Shown here: positions 60,459 to 64,000 of the stretch, piece by piece
Layout of the letters: each line of letters starts with the position of its first letter
How positions within the stretch are numbered: position 1 is the first letter of the stretch
Assembly (NCBI RefSeq): GCF_020781835.1
Contig: NZ_JAJGNJ010000003.1
Coordinates: forward strand, 372,001 to 436,000
Direction: 5' to 3'
Source: Microbacterium testaceum
GTDB taxonomy: Bacteria; Actinomycetota; Actinomycetes; Actinomycetales; Microbacteriaceae
Length of the DNA stretch: 64,000 nt
Notes under the pieces: generated by a model
What the model was told of the DNA's origin: nothing
Seen by the model: only the letters and a program-made list of their open reading frames with translations
The model's database searches: none
Program-made: the position numbers and the translations under genes

Positions 60459-61298
60459 TCAGGACCCCGGTCGCCCCAGCACGACGGTCTTCACCGACGG
60501 CTGCCAGTGCCGGGCCACGTATTCGACGGCTTCGTCGACACCCAGCGCCCGACTGGAGTTGCCGACGCGAACCCACAGGTCGGTGGCGGAACCGCCGTCC
60601 TTGGGCTGGGTGAGGAAGACCGGTTTCGGAGCGGGACGGCACACCACGACGCACACCGCGGGGGCGCCCTCCCCCGGCGAGGCGAAGACGATGCGAGGCT
60701 GCGCGGCGGCGTTGCGACCGAGCGCGGTCGAGAGCATGTCGCGCAGCCACAGCTCGAAGCGGTCGTGGTCGGGGGTGCGGAGCGTGGCCATGTCGCGATC
60801 GAGGCCGATCGCGGTCCCGTCGTCGGCGGCACCGATCACGAGCGTTCCGCCCCGCGAGTTGAGGAACGCCGCGATCGACTTGGCGATCGCGACCTCCATC
60901 CGCGTATCCTTCCGGTTCTCGCGGACGTTCCAGCGGGCGGTCTCCTTGAACTCCACCCGATCGGACTCGCCCGCCCGCAGCAGCGCCGCGACATCGATGT
61001 CGCCTCCGTCCCGACGGGCGGTGGCCACCGCCGCCGCGACGACCGCCGACAGTGCGATGCTCGCGCCGACCGAGAACAGGATCGTCGTCGGCACCCACAG
61101 TCGTGCCGCGCCGCCGACCCACGCCGACAGCAGCAGTCCGACGCTCACGCCCAGCACCCCGATGACCGTCATCGTCGGGAGGCTGAGCGAGCGCGCGGGG
61201 CCGAAGAGACGCCGCAGCACCACAGCGATGATCCCGGCCAGTGCCAGGACGACGGGCAGCGCGATCGCGAGGTCGACGAGGGAGGTGTCCATCGGCAT
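60459..61298 (-). CDS. Membrane-anchored AlbA_2 (Schlafen-type) domain protein
   Basis: 279 aa. Three N-terminal membrane helices (ALPVVLALAGIIAVVL, MTVIGVLGVSVGLLLSAWV, TTILFSVGASIALSAVVAAA) precede an AlbA_2/Schlafen domain from about residue 105. Its hallmark is ESDRVEFKETARWN, then IAKSIAAFLNSRGGTLVIGAADDG and GLDRDMATL. AlbA_2 domains bind nucleic acid or nucleotides and usually occur in soluble proteins; a membrane-tethered form is less common. ATG 61296-61298 (MPMDTS) is used; a second ATG two codons later is possible. It follows the NUDIX-like gene after 13 bp. Confidence 0.82.
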   Translation of the reverse strand: MPMDTSLVDLAIALPVVLALAGIIAVVLRRLFGPARSLSLPTMTVIGVLGVSVGLLLSAWVGGAARLWVPTTILFSVGASIALSAVVAAAVATARRDGGDIDVAALLRAGESDRVEFKETARWNVRENRKDTRMEVAIAKSIAAFLNSRGGTLVIGAADDGTAIGLDRDMATLRTPDHDRFELWLRDMLSTALGRNAAAQPRIVFASPGEGAPAVCVVVCRPAPKPVFLTQPKDGGSATDLWVRVGNSSRALGVDEAVEYVARHWQPSVKTVVLGRPGS

Positions 61299-61311
61299 CC
61301 GGTCCGAGCGG

Positions 61312-61932
61312 TCAGCGCAGGGCGCCCACCGAGGCCAGCCCGAGCCGGATGAGCGTGCCTCGCCCGCCTTCCATCTCGGCGGAGAGGGCATCGGATGCCG
61401 CCTCCTCGGGCGAGAGCCAGGTCACTTCGAGCGCGTCCTGCCGGGGTTCGCACGTGCCGGTGACGGGGACGACGAAGGCCAGGGACACGGCGTGCTGTCG
61501 GTCATCGTGGAACGCACTGACCCCGGGCAGCGGGAAGTACTCGGCCACCGTGAAGGGGGCCGGCTGCGGCGGAAGCAGCGGGAAGGCCATCGGGCCGAGG
61601 TCGTTCTCGACGTGACGGAAGAGCGCGTCGCGGACCGTCTCGCCGTAGCGCACACGACCCGAGACGAGCGTGCGCGTCATCTCGCCGAGCGGCGTGGCCC
61701 GCAGCAGGATGCCGACCTGTGTCACCGCCCCCATGCCGTCGGTGCGGACCGGCAGCGCCTCGACGTAGAGCATGGGCAGCCGTCGACGGGCCTCGGCGAG
61801 CTCGACCTCGCTGAGCCAGCCGGGGTTCGTGTTGGGCCCGGGCGCCGAGGGCGCACCCGAGAAGGGCGTCGAGAGCGATTCGCGCTCGTCGCCGTTGTCG
61901 CCGGGATCGGGGTCGGGTGTGCGCACGGGCAT
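61312..61932 (-). CDS. NUDIX-like protein (DUF4916 type)
   Basis: 206 aa. The conserved start NPGWLSEVELAEARRRLPMLYVEALPV and the degenerate NUDIX box region SGRVRYGETVRDALFRHVENDLG are as in the actinobacterial DUF4916 group. The box lacks the complete REVxEE core, so pyrophosphatase activity is uncertain. A polar N-terminal tail of about 35 residues precedes the domain. It is the first gene of a two-gene leftward unit with the AlbA_2 membrane protein. Confidence 0.8.
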   Translation of the reverse strand: MPVRTPDPDPGDNGDERESLSTPFSGAPSAPGPNTNPGWLSEVELAEARRRLPMLYVEALPVRTDGMGAVTQVGILLRATPLGEMTRTLVSGRVRYGETVRDALFRHVENDLGPMAFPLLPPQPAPFTVAEYFPLPGVSAFHDDRQHAVSLAFVVPVTGTCEPRQDALEVTWLSPEEAASDALSAEMEGGRGTLIRLGLASVGALR

Positions 61933-62052
61933 GCTCCCTGTATATCAACCGTCCGGGGGGATGCCTACGTCGCCGGACGGATGCCGGGGAGCCGGACGGA
62001 GGTCCGGCGAAGGCGCCGCCGGCGTGTCGGAGGCGTTTGCCACAATGGCCGC

Positions 62053-62715
62053 ATGAGCGAGCGTCCGATCCTCGATCCGTCCGTCGTCCGCTGGTCGGTG
62101 CCGCCGACCGAGATCGGCGACCGGCCCGTGCTGCTCCTGCTCCACGGCTACGCCGCCGACGAGCACGACCTCTTCGGCCTCGTCCCGTACCTGCCGGGCG
62201 ACTTCGCGATCGCGAGCGTCCGCGCGCCGCTCACGCCGCCGTGGCCGACGCCGGGCGCCTCCTGGTACCCGATCGAGGGTCTGAACGGCCGCGATCCCGC
62301 CGCCATCACCCGGGCGGCCGAGTCGCTGCTCGCGTGGATCGCCGACCACGTCGGCGACCGTCCGGTGGGGCTCCTCGGCTTCTCTCAGGGCGGAGCCGTT
62401 GCGGTGCAGACCCTGCGCGTCGCCCCCGACGCGGTGTCGTTCGCCGTCGTCCTGGCCGGCTACGCCGCGGGCGGCGAACTGCCCGGCGATGCGGTTCTGG
62501 CCGCGCGGCGCCCGCCCGTGTTCTGGGGACGCGGCTCCCGCGATGACGTCATCCCGCCCCCGTTGATCGACATGACCGCTCAATGGTTGCCCGCCCACAG
62601 CGCACTCACGGGACGGGTGTACCCGGGACTGACGCACTCGGTGTCCGAGGACGAGCTCGCCGATGTGCGCGCGTTCCTCGACGCACGGCTGGCGGACCGC
62701 GCCGCTCCCGCTTGA
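62053..62715 (+). CDS. Phospholipase/carboxylesterase family hydrolase
   Basis: 220 aa alpha/beta hydrolase of the Abhydrolase_2 group. LLLLHGYAADEHDLFGLVPYL (oxyanion), nucleophile GLLGFSQGGAVAVQTL, Asp in GRGSRDDVIPPPLI and His in YPGLTHSVSEDEL complete the triad. These broad carboxylesterases act on short acyl esters or thioesters. ATG 62053 starts at the conserved N-terminus; the 64-bp gap to lhr suggests separate or loosely linked transcription. Confidence 0.9.
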   Translation: MSERPILDPSVVRWSVPPTEIGDRPVLLLLHGYAADEHDLFGLVPYLPGDFAIASVRAPLTPPWPTPGASWYPIEGLNGRDPAAITRAAESLLAWIADHVGDRPVGLLGFSQGGAVAVQTLRVAPDAVSFAVVLAGYAAGGELPGDAVLAARRPPVFWGRGSRDDVIPPPLIDMTAQWLPAHSALTGRVYPGLTHSVSEDELADVRAFLDARLADRAAPA

Positions 62716-62779
62716 CGGTTCCGCGACCAGCGAACGTCAACCCCGGCCCGATGTCGGAGGTCCGGGAGAGGATGTCGGC

Positions 62780-64000
62780 ATGGCCGACGTTCTCGACAGG
62801 TTCGGTCCTGCCACGCAGGACTGGTTCCGCGGTGCGTTCTCGTCACCCACGACCGCGCAGAAGGGGGCATGGGAGTCGGTGGCATCCGGCCGCAACGCCC
62901 TCGTGGTCGCGCCGACCGGCTCGGGCAAGACGCTGTCGGCCTTCCTCTTCGCGATCGACCGGGTGTTCCGTGAGAAGGCGCCCGATGTCGCGGATGCCGC
63001 TCCCCCGCGCCGCGGCGCGAAGAAAGCCGCGAACACCGCGCGCACGCGGATCCTGTACATCTCCCCGCTGAAGGCGCTGGGCGTCGACGTCGAGCGCAAC
63101 CTGCGATCACCTCTCGTCGGGATCGGACAGTCCGCTCGACGACTGGGGATCGACGTGCCCGCGGTCACGGTGGGGGTTCGGTCGGGCGACACGACCTCCA
63201 GCGATCGCCGCAAGCTGGTCACCGACCCGCCCGACATCCTCATCACGACCCCCGAGTCGCTCTACCTCATGCTCACGAGCCAGGCCGCCGAGACCCTGCG
63301 CGGCGTGCACACGGTGATCATCGACGAGGTCCACGCGGTGGCGGCGACCAAGCGCGGTGCGCACCTGGCGGTGAGTCTGGAGCGGCTGGACGCGCTTCTG
63401 GAGGCCCCCGCGCAGCGGATCGGCCTCTCGGCGACCGTCCGCCCGATCGACGAGGTCGCGCGCTTCCTCGGCGGCGCCCAGCCGGTCGACATCGTCGCAC
63501 CCAAGGCGACGAAGGCCTTCGATCTGTCGGTCGTCGTGCCGGTCGACGACATGCTGAACCCGCCGCCCCCGCCGGGGGCCCCGGCCCCCGACGATGCGAC
63601 CGACGGCGAATGGTTCTCCGAGAGCACCGAGATGTCCGGATCCGTGTGGCCGCATGTCGAGGAGGCGATCGTCGACCGCATCCTCGAACGGCGCTCGACG
63701 ATCGTGTTCGCCAATTCCCGACGCCTCGCCGAGCGCTTGACGGGACGCCTGAACGAGATCTACGCGGAGCGCCAGGGCATCGACGTCCCCGAGCCGACGG
63801 TCCCGGCGAGCATGATGGCGCAGGCCGGGTCGTCGGCGGGGGTCGCCGCGATCCTCGCGAAGGCGCATCACGGCTCGGTCTCGAAGGAGCAGCGGGCGCA
63901 GGTCGAGGACGAACTGAAATCGGGCACGCTGCGCTGCGTCGTCGCCACGAGCAGCCTCGAGCTCGGCATCGACATGGGCTCGGTCGACCTCGTGATCCAG
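62780..64000 (+). CDS. lhr: ATP-dependent DNA helicase Lhr (3' end missing)
   Basis: The first 407 codons are present; the frame runs off the window. Superfamily 2 landmarks: PTTAQKGAWES (Q motif), APTGSGKTLSAF (Walker A), ISPLKALGVDVERNL, TTPESLYLML, DEVH box VIIDEVHAVAATKRGAHLA, GLSATVRPIDEVARFLGG, then in the second RecA domain TIVFANSRRLAERL, AHHGSVSKEQR and VVATSSLELGIDMGSVDLVIQ. These match the large helicase Lhr of DNA repair. ATG 62780 with GGGAGAGG about 8 bp upstream. Confidence 0.95.
   Translation, partial: MADVLDRFGPATQDWFRGAFSSPTTAQKGAWESVASGRNALVVAPTGSGKTLSAFLFAIDRVFREKAPDVADAAPPRRGAKKAANTARTRILYISPLKALGVDVERNLRSPLVGIGQSARRLGIDVPAVTVGVRSGDTTSSDRRKLVTDPPDILITTPESLYLMLTSQAAETLRGVHTVIIDEVHAVAATKRGAHLAVSLERLDALLEAPAQRIGLSATVRPIDEVARFLGGAQPVDIVAPKATKAFDLSVVVPVDDMLNPPPPPGAPAPDDATDGEWFSESTEMSGSVWPHVEEAIVDRILERRSTIVFANSRRLAERLTGRLNEIYAERQGIDVPEPTVPASMMAQAGSSAGVAAILAKAHHGSVSKEQRAQVEDELKSGTLRCVVATSSLELGIDMGSVDLVIQ

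Overview
The window is high-GC DNA with long, tightly packed operons, many GTGA/ATGA stop-start overlaps and a strong preference for GATGCC and GCATCC in coding frames. Together with the protein families seen (actinobacterial-type amine oxidase, DUF6421, DUF4916-type NUDIX, spermidine-synthase-like methyltransferase, Lhr helicase), this points to an actinobacterium, most likely Microbacteriaceae and Microbacterium-like. No rRNA, tRNA, CRISPR array, transposase or integrase was seen. Both edges cut a gene: an ABC ATPase on the left and the helicase Lhr on the right.

Region 1 (1-5.3 kb) holds a peptide/opine-type ABC importer: a leftward operon of binding protein and two permeases, facing a double-ATPase gene on the other strand. 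Region 2 (5.5-15.8 kb) is a nitrogen-scavenging cluster: biotin carboxylase of the urea/guanidine carboxylase type, two DUF1989 proteins (carboxyguanidine deiminase subunits by homology), allophanate hydrolase, a metallo-beta-lactamase-fold hydrolase, a TetR repressor and an SSS symporter. This is the gene set now understood as guanidine assimilation. The same operator-like sequence (TTTCTGTC-N5-ACAG) lies before the enzyme operon and before the symporter, so the TetR protein probably controls both.

Region 3 (15.9-47.2 kb) is the most interesting part: about 25 catabolic genes in seven transcription units. They include a cupin/cyclase/RidA/alpha-beta hydrolase operon, an ABC importer with an amidohydrolase, and an isochorismatase-fold/deaminase/amidohydrolase operon opposite a phosphotriesterase-like gene. 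They also include a Rieske oxygenase/reductase/glutamine-synthetase-like/ALDH/amidohydrolase/amidase operon, a GntR regulator, an operon of class V aminotransferase, flavin oxidase, gamma-glutamyltransferase and copper amine oxidase, and an N-terminal-nucleophile amidotransferase. Five intergenic spacers carry the same unusual signature: two GGATCC palindromes (one variant) exactly 21 bp apart. I infer one regulon, probably controlled by the GntR/FCD protein encoded beside one of the sites, for uptake and breakdown of a nitrogenous compound through amine, gamma-glutamyl and amide chemistry. The substrate is not resolved. Several of these enzymes have lost canonical catalytic or metal-binding residues. 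A HEPN/Abi-like gene and a large lipoprotein gene sit inside the region and look unrelated.

Region 4 (47.2-64 kb) is ordinary chromosomal housekeeping: a methyltransferase, TPR-like protein, SprT-like protein, ComB-like phosphatase, a two-component system, an Lrp regulator with DUF6421, SDR and threonine aldolase genes, an MFS exporter, an M3 peptidase, an AlbA_2 membrane protein, a NUDIX protein, an esterase and Lhr. Several families of structured intergenic repeats are scattered through the window.
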